This document shows positions 8,827 through 17,677 of a stretch of DNA of 64,000 nucleotides, in pieces. The stretch is from Salinibacterium sp. M195 (GTDB lineage: Bacteria; Actinomycetota; Actinomycetes; Actinomycetales; Microbacteriaceae), in assembly GCF_019443965.1 (NCBI RefSeq), contig NZ_CP040814.1, positions 2,046,001 through 2,110,000 of the forward strand, written 5' to 3'. Both the position numbers and the translations under genes were made by a program. Each line of letters starts with the position of its first letter. The stretch's first letter is position 1. Below the pieces are notes generated by a model, which had not been told where the DNA came from, did not search any database, and was given only the letters and a program-made list of their open reading frames with translations.

Positions 8827-10095
8827 GTGAATACGAACGCCACGCTTTCTCGGCGATTGAACACTGTCGATGCCATCATGATCGGTCTCGGATCGATGAT
8901 CGGTGCTGGAGTGTTTGCGGCATTCGTTCCGGCGGCTCAAGCCGCCGGTGCTGGCCTTCTGATTGGTCTGGGAATTGCCGCTGTAGTCGCGTGGTGCAAC
9001 GCGGCCGCGTCGGCTCAGCTTGCAGCCGTATTCCCGGTAGCCGGTGGCACGTACGCCTATGGCAGAGAGCAGCTAGGGCCGTGGTGGGGTTTCACTGCCG
9101 GCTGGTCTTTCTTAGTTGGCAAAACCGCCAGCTGTGCCGCCATGGCTCTCGTGTTCTCCGCCTACGTTGCGCCGGTTGGCTGGGAGAAACCCGTTGCCAT
9201 CATGGCCGTTGTCGCACTCACGGTCGTGAACCTACTCGGGGTCACCCGGACCGCGTTCGCCACAAAGATCGTCGTGGGGTTTGTTCTCATTGTTCTCGTT
9301 GGAGTCCTGGTCGTTTCCACAAGTTCGGCCGCGATGGGAACGCACCCGATTACGGTCTCTGGGGGATTTGACCTTTACGGCGTTCTTCAATCAGCCGGGA
9401 TTTTGTTCTTTGCGTTTGCGGGATACGCCCGAATCGCCACGTTAGGGGAGGAAGTCGTCGATCCTCGTCGGGTCATTCCTCGCGCCATAATGATCGCACT
9501 GGCGATTACGGCAGCGCTCTACCTTGCCGTGGGAATCGTTATGCTCGCGGTGTTAGGGGAAGACCGCCTCGCTCAGTCACCAGCACCGGTGGCTGAGCTA
9601 ATGGAGGCTGCAGGTTGGGGCTGGGCTTCCGGCGTTGTCTCAATTGCTGCCGGTGTCGCTTCGCTTGGCGCCCTGCTGGGGCTGATGGCCGGAATTGGAC
9701 GTACCACGCTGGCGATGGCTCGTAATAGTGATGTGCCGAGGTGGCTTAGCGCCGTGCATCCGAAGTTCGCGGTGCCGCATCGGGCCGAACTAGTTCTCGC
9801 CGCTGTGGTTATCGCGGTCGTGTCGATCGCCGATCTTCGTGGCGCGATCGCCTTCTCCTCGTTCGGTGTTTTGCTCTACTACTTTGTGGCGAATATAGCC
9901 GCGTTCACTCAGCCCTCAACTCAGCGACGCGTTCCGCGAGCTGTCAACGTACTCGGGGCCGGGGCCTGCCTGGTGCTCATCGCTACGGTTCCGTTAGTGG
10001 GTGTCGTGGCGGGCGTAATCATTGTGATCGTCGGGATTCCTGTGCGTTTGCTCTCGAACCGACAATGTGCCGCGCATCCGTGTCGTGGCGTTTAG
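8827..10095 (+). CDS. APC family amino acid permease
   Basis: The 422-residue integral membrane protein belongs to the amino acid-polyamine-cation superfamily. The first helix has GLGSMIGAGVF, the unwound substrate-binding motif of APC carriers. About 12 hydrophobic segments follow, and FAGYARIATLGEEV matches the helix 6 region. It would import an amino acid or amine by proton coupling; the substrate cannot be read from sequence. The gene is flanked by unrelated genes, and its stop codon is followed 35 bases later by the next gene. Confidence 0.87.
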   Translation: MNTNATLSRRLNTVDAIMIGLGSMIGAGVFAAFVPAAQAAGAGLLIGLGIAAVVAWCNAAASAQLAAVFPVAGGTYAYGREQLGPWWGFTAGWSFLVGKTASCAAMALVFSAYVAPVGWEKPVAIMAVVALTVVNLLGVTRTAFATKIVVGFVLIVLVGVLVVSTSSAAMGTHPITVSGGFDLYGVLQSAGILFFAFAGYARIATLGEEVVDPRRVIPRAIMIALAITAALYLAVGIVMLAVLGEDRLAQSPAPVAELMEAAGWGWASGVVSIAAGVASLGALLGLMAGIGRTTLAMARNSDVPRWLSAVHPKFAVPHRAELVLAAVVIAVVSIADLRGAIAFSSFGVLLYYFVANIAAFTQPSTQRRVPRAVNVLGAGACLVLIATVPLVGVVAGVIIVIVGIPVRLLSNRQCAAHPCRGV

Positions 10096-10130
10096 GCTAG
10101 TTTTCTCTTAAGAAAGAGGTATTTGGATTC

Positions 10131-10850
10131 GTGATTCGCGTAATTAGCTACAACCTTCGCAAGAACAGAGCCGCCACCGAGTTGGCAGCTCTTGCCGAGA
10201 CCCCAGACCTCGATGCACTGTGCCTTCAAGAGGTAATCTCATCGGAACTTCCCCAGGAAATTGGTGATCTACACCTAGCCGACTCAACCAAGTACAACAG
10301 GCTCGGCCTCGCCGTCTACTATCGGCGTGAACGATACGAGCAGACTGCGAGCCAGTCATTCGAACTCAAGAAGTCGCTGCATGATCGGCTTTTCACTCCG
10401 ACAACCGAACGCCTAGTTGGCTCGCGCTTACTCGACCGAGACTCTGGGCACGAGCTCGTGCTGGCATCGTTCCACGCCGCACCGCTTACCGCACTCAACT
10501 CGTTGCGTCGTAATCAGATCAAGGCAGCGCACGAAATGCTTCAGACGCTGGGGACGGGCGCACCGATTCTCATGGTGGGCGACTACAACTACCCGCTGTT
10601 CAAAGACGGGCTATCTCAACGAGTAAAAAAGACCGGCTACGATCTTTCTCTCAGCGACCGAATGACCTATACCAACTACAAGTTCTTCCGTGGACACTTC
10701 GATTTTGTGACGTCACAGGGCTTCACGATCGAAGGCGTGGAGACACTCGCTCGCGGCTCGTCCGATCACTTGCCTATCCTTGTTACGGCTGCGTATGGCA
10801 CCGCCAACACGCATCATTCAACGATCTCGACCGAGCCGTTGGCGAGCTAA
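10131..10850 (+). CDS. Endonuclease/exonuclease/phosphatase (EEP) family protein
   Basis: The 239-residue protein has the EEP fold motifs: SYNLRKNRA (Asn metal site), LCLQEV (catalytic Glu), MVGDYNYP (Asp/Asn pair) and SSDHLPI (Asp-His pair). These coordinate a divalent metal for phosphoester cleavage. The substrate could be nucleic acid or a phospholipid. No signal peptide is visible, so it is probably cytosolic. AGAGG ten bases before the GTG start serves as ribosome binding site. It converges on the SulP gene with ten bases between stop codons. Confidence 0.82.
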   Translation: MIRVISYNLRKNRAATELAALAETPDLDALCLQEVISSELPQEIGDLHLADSTKYNRLGLAVYYRRERYEQTASQSFELKKSLHDRLFTPTTERLVGSRLLDRDSGHELVLASFHAAPLTALNSLRRNQIKAAHEMLQTLGTGAPILMVGDYNYPLFKDGLSQRVKKTGYDLSLSDRMTYTNYKFFRGHFDFVTSQGFTIEGVETLARGSSDHLPILVTAAYGTANTHHSTISTEPLAS

Positions 10851-10860
10851 ACTGCGCTAA

Positions 10861-12453
10861 TTAGCCTTCGCCACCGAGGTTTCCCGCGAGCCGCTCATGC
10901 ATGTACTTGCTAGCTTCGTTGAGTCCGACGAGAACAACGCGCTTTCCGTGGCGCTCATATTTAGTCGTAATTGCATCCAGCGCCGCAACGGTTGATGCAT
11001 CCCAGATGTGCGAGTTCGACATGTCAATGATCACTCTGTCGGGGTCATCGGCATACTCGAATTGGGTGGTCAAGTCATTGCTGGACGCGAAGAAGAGCTC
11101 GCCATTTACGCGGTAGTACGCCGTGGGTACGGTCTCATCTTCGGGAAGCGAGCGGTCAACGGTCGCAAAGTGGGCGACTCGGCGAGCGAAGGCAACCATG
11201 GCAACGATAACGCCCACAAGCACGCCGATTGCTAGGTTGTGAGTGGCCACGACGACAAGGACGGTCGCCACCATGACGGTGGTTTCACTCTTTGGCATGC
11301 GTTTGATAGTCGACCAACGCACGCTGTGCCAGTTGAAGGTTGAGACAGCAACGATGATCATTACCGCGACGAGGGCGGCCATCGGGATTACCGCGACGAT
11401 ATCGCCCAATACGACGACCAGTATGAGCAAGAAGATGCCGGCCAAGAACGTTGAAATCCGGGTGCGTGCACCAGATGCCTTGACGTTGATCATAGTTTGA
11501 CCAATCATGGCGCAGCCACCCATGCCACCGAACAGACCCGAGAGCACGTTCGCGACGCCCTGACCCCACGCCTCGCGCGTCTTGCGGGAGTGAGTGTCGG
11601 TGATGTCATCGACGAGTTTGGCCGTCAGCAGCGACTCGAGGAGGCCTACGAGGGCCATGGCGAGAGCGAACGGGCCAATGATTGACAGCGTGTCCCACGT
11701 CAATGGAACGTTCGGGATAAAGAGTTCAGGAAGGCTGCGGGGGAGTTCGCCCTGATCGCCGACGGTCGGTACCGCGATCGCCATCGTCACAGTCGCAATA
11801 GTTATCAACACGATCGCGACGAGCGGCGCGGGAATCACCTTAGTGAACCGCGGCATCAAGACCATAATGATGAGTCCGACTCCGACGAGGGGGTAAACCA
11901 ACCAGGGCACGTTGATCAGGTGGGGCAGTTGAGCGGTGAAGATCAGGATGGCAAGCGAGTTCACGAAGCCGAGCATGACGCTTCGGGGTATGAATCGCAT
12001 GAGCTTAGCTACTCCAAGCACGCCCATGACCACTTGAATCAGTCCACCGAGAATCACCGTGGCGATGAGGTAGTCCATACCGTACTCGCGGGCAACAGGG
12101 GCGATCACGAGAGCGATCGCACCGGTTGCTGCGGTAATCATTGCCGGTCGTCCGCCGAGGAACGCGATCGATACGGCCATGACGAACGAGGAAAACAGCC
12201 CGACTCGCGGGTCAACTCCGGCGATGATCGAGAACGAAATCGCCTCAGGAATCAATGCGAGCGCTACTACCAGCCCTGCCAACACTTCACGAGTAAGGAT
12301 GCGTGGCGTGCGGAGCGCCGTCAAGACTGACGGGTCAGCACGGTACCGATTAGGTCGGGGTGTTTGAGCGATAGCGATAATAATCTCCTGCGAAATGCGC
12401 CATTCAAGGGCGCGGTTTACTAAGTGTTTGAGGAGCCTAGGTGCGAAATCCAC
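10861..12453 (-). CDS. SulP family anion transporter with STAS domain
   Basis: The protein has a ten- to fourteen-helix SulP transporter domain, beginning with LTREVLAGLVVALALIPEA, and a C-terminal STAS domain (about residues 435-525) including VIIDMSNSHIWDASTV. Family members carry sulfate, bicarbonate or other anions. The given start is a GTG that opens the frame, but the first 40 residues do not resemble the family. An AGGAG sequence at 12385-12389 precedes ATT-ATT-ATC in frame, and TTG codons occur further on, so the true start probably lies 25-45 residues inside. The end and frame are certain. Confidence 0.85.
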   Translation of the reverse strand: MDFAPRLLKHLVNRALEWRISQEIIIAIAQTPRPNRYRADPSVLTALRTPRILTREVLAGLVVALALIPEAISFSIIAGVDPRVGLFSSFVMAVSIAFLGGRPAMITAATGAIALVIAPVAREYGMDYLIATVILGGLIQVVMGVLGVAKLMRFIPRSVMLGFVNSLAILIFTAQLPHLINVPWLVYPLVGVGLIIMVLMPRFTKVIPAPLVAIVLITIATVTMAIAVPTVGDQGELPRSLPELFIPNVPLTWDTLSIIGPFALAMALVGLLESLLTAKLVDDITDTHSRKTREAWGQGVANVLSGLFGGMGGCAMIGQTMINVKASGARTRISTFLAGIFLLILVVVLGDIVAVIPMAALVAVMIIVAVSTFNWHSVRWSTIKRMPKSETTVMVATVLVVVATHNLAIGVLVGVIVAMVAFARRVAHFATVDRSLPEDETVPTAYYRVNGELFFASSNDLTTQFEYADDPDRVIIDMSNSHIWDASTVAALDAITTKYERHGKRVVLVGLNEASKYMHERLAGNLGGEG

Positions 12454-12635
12454 ACGGCAGAACGCCAGCGACGTTGCCGGCTAGCGACCAGGGATAGCCT
12501 GGCTAGACAAGAGCGGACAACAGTGAGGTGTGTCTGGGTCCTCTAACACGATAGCGGATCGCGTACATTCGCGGGTTACTCACAGGCAGCTAGCCGCTCC
12601 GCGGAGTATAGGTACTGTCGACCGAATCGAAGAAC

Positions 12636-14339
12636 TTAAAACAATCGGTTTCGATTCAGGGTGCCTGCGAAGAGAGCGTGAGCGAGCGGAAGACCCGAAG
12701 CAATTACCAGCATTAGACCCAGAGTCGGATCTGTCTGCCGTAGGAGGATTCCGCCGATGAGCATTCCGGTGAAGAGCACAGCGGACAGCACGCGTCTCGT
12801 GAGTTGTTCGATCACGCGTAGTCGCTTATCCGCTCCCGGCGTCTCAACCGCGAGTTGACCGCGTTGCATCAGCGTGGCAATGCTTTCGAGCTGCTGTGGC
12901 AGGCGCAACAACAGTCCGGCTGAGGACAGCGCCTGTTTCGCGAATTCTTTCGCCGTGCCGCCGCCCTCATCGACGGCAAGTCGTTTGGCGAACGGTTCGA
13001 TTGCTGTCCAGACGTTATAGGCGGCATTCAAATTGCTGGCCACGCCTGAGGTAACTGAGACGGCTCGGATGATCAGCAGAAAGTTTTCGGGAAGTTGGAA
13101 AGGCATGGTGCGCATCACGTCGCCGAACTCGTTGCCGAATTCCCTGAACTCTTCGGGGTCCACTCTTTGGAGCTCAGTGAAGCCCATTCCGCCGAAACGG
13201 TCAAAAAGCTCTCCCATGGCACGTTCGAGCGGCGCAGTTTCAGCAGTCCGAAGGAGGATTCCCATATCTCGTACGCTCGAGACCAAACCTGGGGCATCGC
13301 GGGCGGCTGCGGCAATGATGAGTCGCTGCAATCCTCGACTGAGGTTTTCTGGAACCTCACCCATCATCCCGAAGTCGATGAATGTGAGCGTCCAGTCGGG
13401 CGTTGAGGTGTCGGCGCGTTCAGGATCTGCTGGCGTAACGAAAATGTTTCCGGGATGGGGATCGGCGTGAAAGAAGCGGTGAATGAATAGTTGTTCGAAC
13501 ATCGCGCGCGAAAGCTCGTCCGCAACCTCGGCGGGGTCGATTCCCGCTGCCTCGAGCCGGGAGAGGTCATTTATCTTTATTGCCGTGGCGTCAGCGAGAG
13601 TGAGAACTCTTCGCGAGGAACGCTCCCAGACGACTTCTGGCGCTTCGATTCTTGCGTCATTGACGAAGTTTTCAGCGAAGCGCTCCGCGTTGCTTCCCTC
13701 ATTGAGGTAGTCGATCTCGCGCAAGCTGATGACCGCGAATTCTTCTAGGAGCGCCGGAAGATCTACTCGCCGCGAAATGAATCTCACGCGACTAAGCCAG
13801 CGGGCGACTCTGCGCAGCGCTGAGAGATCGACCTCAATAATCTCGGCGATTCCCGGTCGCTGCACCTTGACAACGACATCCGCGAACCCCACATCATTCG
13901 CGTCAGCGGAGAGAAGCCGAGCACGGTGCACTTGGCCAAAGGACGCGGCAGCTATCGGCGCTGTATCGAAAAACTCGAAAGCACGCTCAAGGGGGAGCCC
14001 AAGTTCGCGCTCGGCACTGTCACGGATATGGGCGAAGTCAACGGCAGGCACTTCGTCCTGCAGCCCCTCGAGTTCGCGAGTGATCTCCTTGGGCAGAACG
14101 TCAAGCCGCGAAGACATAAACTGTCCCACTTTGATCATGAGACCGCCGAGGTCGACCGCAAGGGTATGGAAATTGCGGGCTATCCGGGCGGCACGAGTGA
14201 GGCGCCGCCGCGCTGCGACGCGTTCGAGGCCGAAACGCGGCAGAACGAGTTCGAACCACCACTCAAGAATCATGTACCGGGCAGCGAAGCGCAATATCCG
14301 TCGATAGCGGGCGCGCAGCTGTCTAGAGTCGGTCATCAA
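12636..14339 (-). CDS. ABC1/UbiB (AarF) family atypical kinase
   Basis: This 567-residue protein belongs to the UbiB/ADCK family of atypical kinases. The family-defining KxGQ motif appears in IKVGQFMSSRLDVLPKE. ASFGQVHRARL forms the Ala-rich nucleotide loop, VVKVQRPG has the ion-pair Lys, and HADPHPGN and FIDFGMMG are the catalytic and metal loops. Two C-terminal hydrophobic segments suggest membrane anchoring. Relatives support isoprenoid quinone biosynthesis or lipid homeostasis. It follows the PadR regulator gene by 33 bases on the same strand, so it is probably regulated by it. Confidence 0.9.
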   Translation of the reverse strand: MMTDSRQLRARYRRILRFAARYMILEWWFELVLPRFGLERVAARRRLTRAARIARNFHTLAVDLGGLMIKVGQFMSSRLDVLPKEITRELEGLQDEVPAVDFAHIRDSAERELGLPLERAFEFFDTAPIAAASFGQVHRARLLSADANDVGFADVVVKVQRPGIAEIIEVDLSALRRVARWLSRVRFISRRVDLPALLEEFAVISLREIDYLNEGSNAERFAENFVNDARIEAPEVVWERSSRRVLTLADATAIKINDLSRLEAAGIDPAEVADELSRAMFEQLFIHRFFHADPHPGNIFVTPADPERADTSTPDWTLTFIDFGMMGEVPENLSRGLQRLIIAAAARDAPGLVSSVRDMGILLRTAETAPLERAMGELFDRFGGMGFTELQRVDPEEFREFGNEFGDVMRTMPFQLPENFLLIIRAVSVTSGVASNLNAAYNVWTAIEPFAKRLAVDEGGGTAKEFAKQALSSAGLLLRLPQQLESIATLMQRGQLAVETPGADKRLRVIEQLTRRVLSAVLFTGMLIGGILLRQTDPTLGLMLVIASGLPLAHALFAGTLNRNRLF

Positions 14340-14372
14340 TTCTCCCTGGTGCCACCGAGCGGCGCCGTCTGA

Positions 14373-14939
14373 TCAGTCTTGGGCGAGGATTGCGTAAAGC
14401 TTACGACGAGCATCATCGACAATTGTGATCGCCTCATCGACCTGCTCAGCGGTGCCGTTGCGCATGATGGGGATCACTGCTTCTGCGAGTTTCGCTGCGG
14501 CATGGGGGAGCGCAGTTGGGCGAGACGAATCGCGTGACTCAGAGTTATGCCACGGCGCCGGACGGCTTGACTTCACCTCTTCGTGCCCTTTTTCAGTGAT
14601 TGTGTAGGTCTTTTTCCCGTCAGCTTCGTGCGATTCGATGAGGCCCTCATCTGCGAGCAGCTGAAGCGTGGGATAAACCGAGCCAGGGCTTGGTTTCCAG
14701 GACCCGTTGCTTCGCTTCTCGATTTCGCGAATGATCTGGTAGCCGTGCATTGACTGTTCAGCCAACAAACTAAGAATTGCGACGCGTACATCGCCACGGC
14801 CCATCCGAGGCGCTACTCGCCGGTCGAATTCTGAACGCACGTTGTCAAAGGCCTCCCAGAGGCCTTGGCCTGCGTGGTCGAATGCGTCTGCGAACGGGCG
14901 GCGAGAGTTGCGGCCACCGGTTCCGAATGAATTGTTCAT
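14373..14939 (-). CDS. PadR family transcriptional regulator
   Basis: The 188-residue protein contains a PadR winged helix (about residues 50-125): ILSLLAEQSMHGYQIIREIE and PSPGSVYPTLQLLADEGLI are family hallmarks. The first 45 residues are an Arg/Phe-rich extension seen in some actinobacterial PadR proteins, and the last 50 residues form a helical dimerisation region. GGAGG lies six bases before the ATG. A perfect palindrome is found about 50 bases upstream, so autoregulation is likely. The ABC1 kinase gene follows. Confidence 0.88.
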   Translation of the reverse strand: MNNSFGTGGRNSRRPFADAFDHAGQGLWEAFDNVRSEFDRRVAPRMGRGDVRVAILSLLAEQSMHGYQIIREIEKRSNGSWKPSPGSVYPTLQLLADEGLIESHEADGKKTYTITEKGHEEVKSSRPAPWHNSESRDSSRPTALPHAAAKLAEAVIPIMRNGTAEQVDEAITIVDDARRKLYAILAQD

Positions 14940-14990
14940 GTTGATCCTCCACTCCGTGGATGCGGGGCACGAACGGCCTCGCCGATACTC

Positions 14991-15004
14991 AACGATACAT
15001 CGTT
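14991..15004. promoter_or_regulatory. Palindromic candidate PadR operator
   Basis: AACGAT-AC-ATCGTT is a perfect inverted repeat with a two-base spacer. It lies 52 bases before the PadR start, where the promoter should be; TATCGT in the minus strand could be part of the -10 element. Binding by PadR is inferred from position only. Confidence 0.5.
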
Positions 15005-15087
15005 AATCTGAGAAGCGTCGCCGGATTCAGGGAACTAACATTTAGGGAAGATGTCGCGTTTCCTCAACCAACGCCGACTTTTGCGCA

Positions 15088-15133
15088 CAAAAAAAGGCCG
15101 ACAACCAGATAAATCTGGCCGCCGACCTTTCTT
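15088..15133 (-). terminator. Imperfect hairpin terminator after tRNA-Leu
   Basis: The two arms AAAGGCCGACAACCAGAT and ATCTGGCCGCCGACCTTT pair with a two-base loop and a few mismatches. Reading on the minus strand, the downstream side carries a run of seven T residues (the A run on the plus strand). It lies about 35 bases after the tRNA 3' end, so it should end the tRNA transcript. Confidence 0.7.
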
Positions 15134-15168
15134 TCAATCACTGATTCGATAGTCCGAATCATTCGCTG

Positions 15169-15252
15169 TGCGCGAAGGGGGACTTGAACCCCCACGCCCT
15201 TACGGGCACTAGCACCTCAAGCTAGCGCGTCTACCAATTCCGCCATCCGCGC
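15169..15252 (-). tRNA. tRNA-Leu (GAG)
   Basis: On the minus strand an 84-base cloverleaf is visible. The acceptor stem pairs GCGCGGA with TTCGCGC, with A as discriminator. The anticodon stem CTAGC/GCTAG encloses loop TTGAGGT, which gives anticodon GAG. A long variable arm (TGCCCGTAAGGGCG) identifies a class II tRNA, and GGTTCAAGTCC is the T loop. CCA is not encoded, as is usual in this phylum. Confidence 0.95.
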
Positions 15253-15404
15253 GCATCTGCGGCGCTACAAGAGCACCGCCGAGATAAGAGAATAGCATCC
15301 TTTTTGAACGACGAATGACGACTCCAATCGCTGACGCGGCGCGCGTGCTTTCGGCTATACCGTGGCGTGCAGATTTTTCCCGGTCAGACGGCTAGCGTGG
15401 CCAT

Positions 15405-16736
15405 ATGACTTCTGAGCTTCCTCTCGAGCGCACCGCTCAAATCGCGCAAGATCTCATTCGCTTCGACACCTCGAACTACGGAGAGGGTCGATCGAATGGA
15501 GAGACAGTGGCGGCCGAATATCTTGGCGCGCTTCTAGAAGAGATGGGACTAACCACTCGGTACTTCGATGCCGCAACAGGCCGCACGACCGTTGTAGCCC
15601 GCGTCGAGGGTAGTTACGACACCGAGTCGTCGGCTCCGCACGCACAAGAGCGCCCGGCGCTGATCCTGCACGGTCACACCGATGTGGTTCCCGCAGACCC
15701 CAAGAACTGGTCAGTCGACCCGTTTGGTGGAGAGATTCGGGACGGCCTTCTCTGGGGCCGCGGTGCCGTCGACATGAAAAACATGGACGCCATGATCATC
15801 ACCGCGCTTGGTGACATTCTGGGCGCTGGCAAACTTCCGGCGCGCGACCTGATCATCGCGTTCTTCTCTGACGAAGAAAACGGCGGAGAGTTCGGCTCAC
15901 ACTTCATGGTTGACCATCACGCAGATGTTTTTGACGGTGCTACTGAAGCCATCAGCGAAGTAGGCGGATATTCTGTCGACCTCCAAGGACAGCGGGCATA
16001 CTTGCTGCAAACCGGCGAGAAAGCACTTGTATGGATCAAGCTAACTGCGCGCGGCATGGCCGCCCACGGCTCTCGAGTAATCAGCAACAACGCCGTCACC
16101 AAACTCGCTGAGGCAGTCGCAGTCCTCGGCCGCCAGGAATGGCCAGTTCGACTCACCGATACAACGACGTTGCTGATTTCTGAACTATCGCGAATCCTCA
16201 ACATCGACCCAGAAGAGGTCGGCCCCGACCAGCTGATTCTTGCCACAGGAACCGCTTCGGGGTTTTTGCAGGCGACGCTGCGCACTACGAGCAACCCGAC
16301 ACTGCTCAACGCCGGCTACAAGCACAACGTAATCCCTGACTTCGCCGAGGCGCTCATCGACATCCGCACTCTTCCGGGGGAAGAGGATGACGTGCTCGCC
16401 CAAGTGCGTGCACTACTTCCCGATGAGATTGAGATCGAGATCATGCACCGCGATATTGGGCTTGAGACTAGTTTCGATGGTCCGCTAGTCGACGCGATGA
16501 TTGCCAGCCTCGGTGTTTTCGATCCGGGTGCACCCGTTTTGCCGTACCTGATGTCTGGCGGCACCGACAACAAGGCTCTCAAGCGGCTCGACATCACAGG
16601 GTATGGCTTTGCGCCTCTCCAACTGCCCCCGGAGATCGACTTTCCTGGCATGTTCCACGGTGTTGACGAACGAGTACCGCTTGACGCACTAGTCTTTGGC
16701 AGGCAGGTCCTGGGAGACCTGCTTATCAAGTACTAG
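15405..16736 (+). CDS. M20 family metallopeptidase
   Basis: The 443-residue enzyme is an M20/ArgE/DapE-type zinc hydrolase. The first site is HGHTDVVPADPKNW, with GRGAVDMKNMDA supplying the bridging Asp and DEENGG the catalytic Glu-Glu. SGGTDNKALK near residue 385 and a C-terminal His (MFHGVDERVP) complete the site. It probably hydrolyses a dipeptide or N-acyl amino acid. The ATG is preceded at six bases by TAGCGT, suggesting leaderless expression. The uppP gene follows after 24 bases. Confidence 0.9.
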   Translation: MTSELPLERTAQIAQDLIRFDTSNYGEGRSNGETVAAEYLGALLEEMGLTTRYFDAATGRTTVVARVEGSYDTESSAPHAQERPALILHGHTDVVPADPKNWSVDPFGGEIRDGLLWGRGAVDMKNMDAMIITALGDILGAGKLPARDLIIAFFSDEENGGEFGSHFMVDHHADVFDGATEAISEVGGYSVDLQGQRAYLLQTGEKALVWIKLTARGMAAHGSRVISNNAVTKLAEAVAVLGRQEWPVRLTDTTTLLISELSRILNIDPEEVGPDQLILATGTASGFLQATLRTTSNPTLLNAGYKHNVIPDFAEALIDIRTLPGEEDDVLAQVRALLPDEIEIEIMHRDIGLETSFDGPLVDAMIASLGVFDPGAPVLPYLMSGGTDNKALKRLDITGYGFAPLQLPPEIDFPGMFHGVDERVPLDALVFGRQVLGDLLIKY

Positions 16737-16760
16737 TTTTCTTCTGATCGGGAGCATCGC

Positions 16761-17612
16761 ATGGGCTTTATTGAGGCCATTATTCTTGGGCTTGTTCAGG
16801 GGCTCACCGAGTTTCTTCCCATATCGTCGAGCGCACACTTGCGCATCATGGGCGAATTTTTGCCCTCCGCAAGTGACCCAGGGGCGACATTCACGGCAAT
16901 CACCCAGTTGGGCACAGAACTCGCCGTCATTCTTTACTTCCGCAAAGACATTGCCCGCATTCTGAGCCGTTGGTTTCAGCAGTTTCGCCGGTCGAGCGGT
17001 TCCCACCAAGAAGTAGTCGATAAGAACCACCCAGACGTCCGGCTCGGCTGGCTCGTTATCATCGGCACGGTGCCTATCGTCCTCGTCGGTTACTTCGCCC
17101 AGGAGTACATTCGTTCAACCTTTCGCTCGCTGTGGCTGGTCGCGACGGTCTTGATCGTGTTCGGCATTATCTTGGGGATCGCCGATTACTGGGGAAAGCG
17201 CACGCGAGCACTCGACGACATGAAGTACAACCACGGCATCACGATCGGTCTCGCACAGGTGCTCGCGCTCGTTCCTGGTGTTTCCCGGTCTGGCTCGACA
17301 ATGACAGCGGGCCTCGCGCTCGGCTACACGCGCCCCGCCGCTGCGCGATTCGGATTTCTCCTCGCGATCCCTGCCGTCTTCGGCAGCGGACTCTACGAAC
17401 TCGTCCATAGCTTTGGCGAACCAATACAGGTCTTCACCTACGCCGAAACTGCTGCTGCCACCGTGGTCGCATTCGTCGTTGGATACTTCGTGATCGCTGC
17501 CCTCATGCGGTACATCGAAAAACGATCGTTCTTGCCATTCGTGATCTATCGCGTGCTGCTGGGCGTAGCACTTTACGTATTGCTATCGCTCAACGTAATC
17601 CAGCCTATCTAG
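16761..17612 (+). CDS. uppP: Undecaprenyl-diphosphatase UppP (BacA)
   Basis: UppP removes a phosphate from undecaprenyl diphosphate and so recycles the lipid carrier for peptidoglycan; overexpression is known to give bacitracin resistance. The two family motifs are present: QGLTEFLPISSSAHL (about residues 13-27) and PGVSRSGSTMTAGL (about 172-185). Around eight hydrophobic segments are seen and the length of 283 residues is normal. GGGAG lies seven bases before the ATG. It converges on the PAC2 gene with about 65 bases between. Confidence 0.95.
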   Translation: MGFIEAIILGLVQGLTEFLPISSSAHLRIMGEFLPSASDPGATFTAITQLGTELAVILYFRKDIARILSRWFQQFRRSSGSHQEVVDKNHPDVRLGWLVIIGTVPIVLVGYFAQEYIRSTFRSLWLVATVLIVFGIILGIADYWGKRTRALDDMKYNHGITIGLAQVLALVPGVSRSGSTMTAGLALGYTRPAAARFGFLLAIPAVFGSGLYELVHSFGEPIQVFTYAETAAATVVAFVVGYFVIAALMRYIEKRSFLPFVIYRVLLGVALYVLLSLNVIQPI

Positions 17613-17677
17613 GCGTAGCGGCGAGATACTGCCGCAACATAAGAGCGCTTGTGCGCGTCCTGAGGCGTCGAGCGCCC

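Noticed and set aside
13729..14307. A 192-codon plus-strand frame inside the ABC1 kinase gene
   Set aside because: The Arg/Ser-rich composition is typical of antisense frames, and the kinase motifs on the other strand are complete.
17613..17677. GCGGC/GCCGC stem between uppP and the PAC2 gene as a terminator
   Set aside because: Only five base pairs and no T run follow, so I do not call it.
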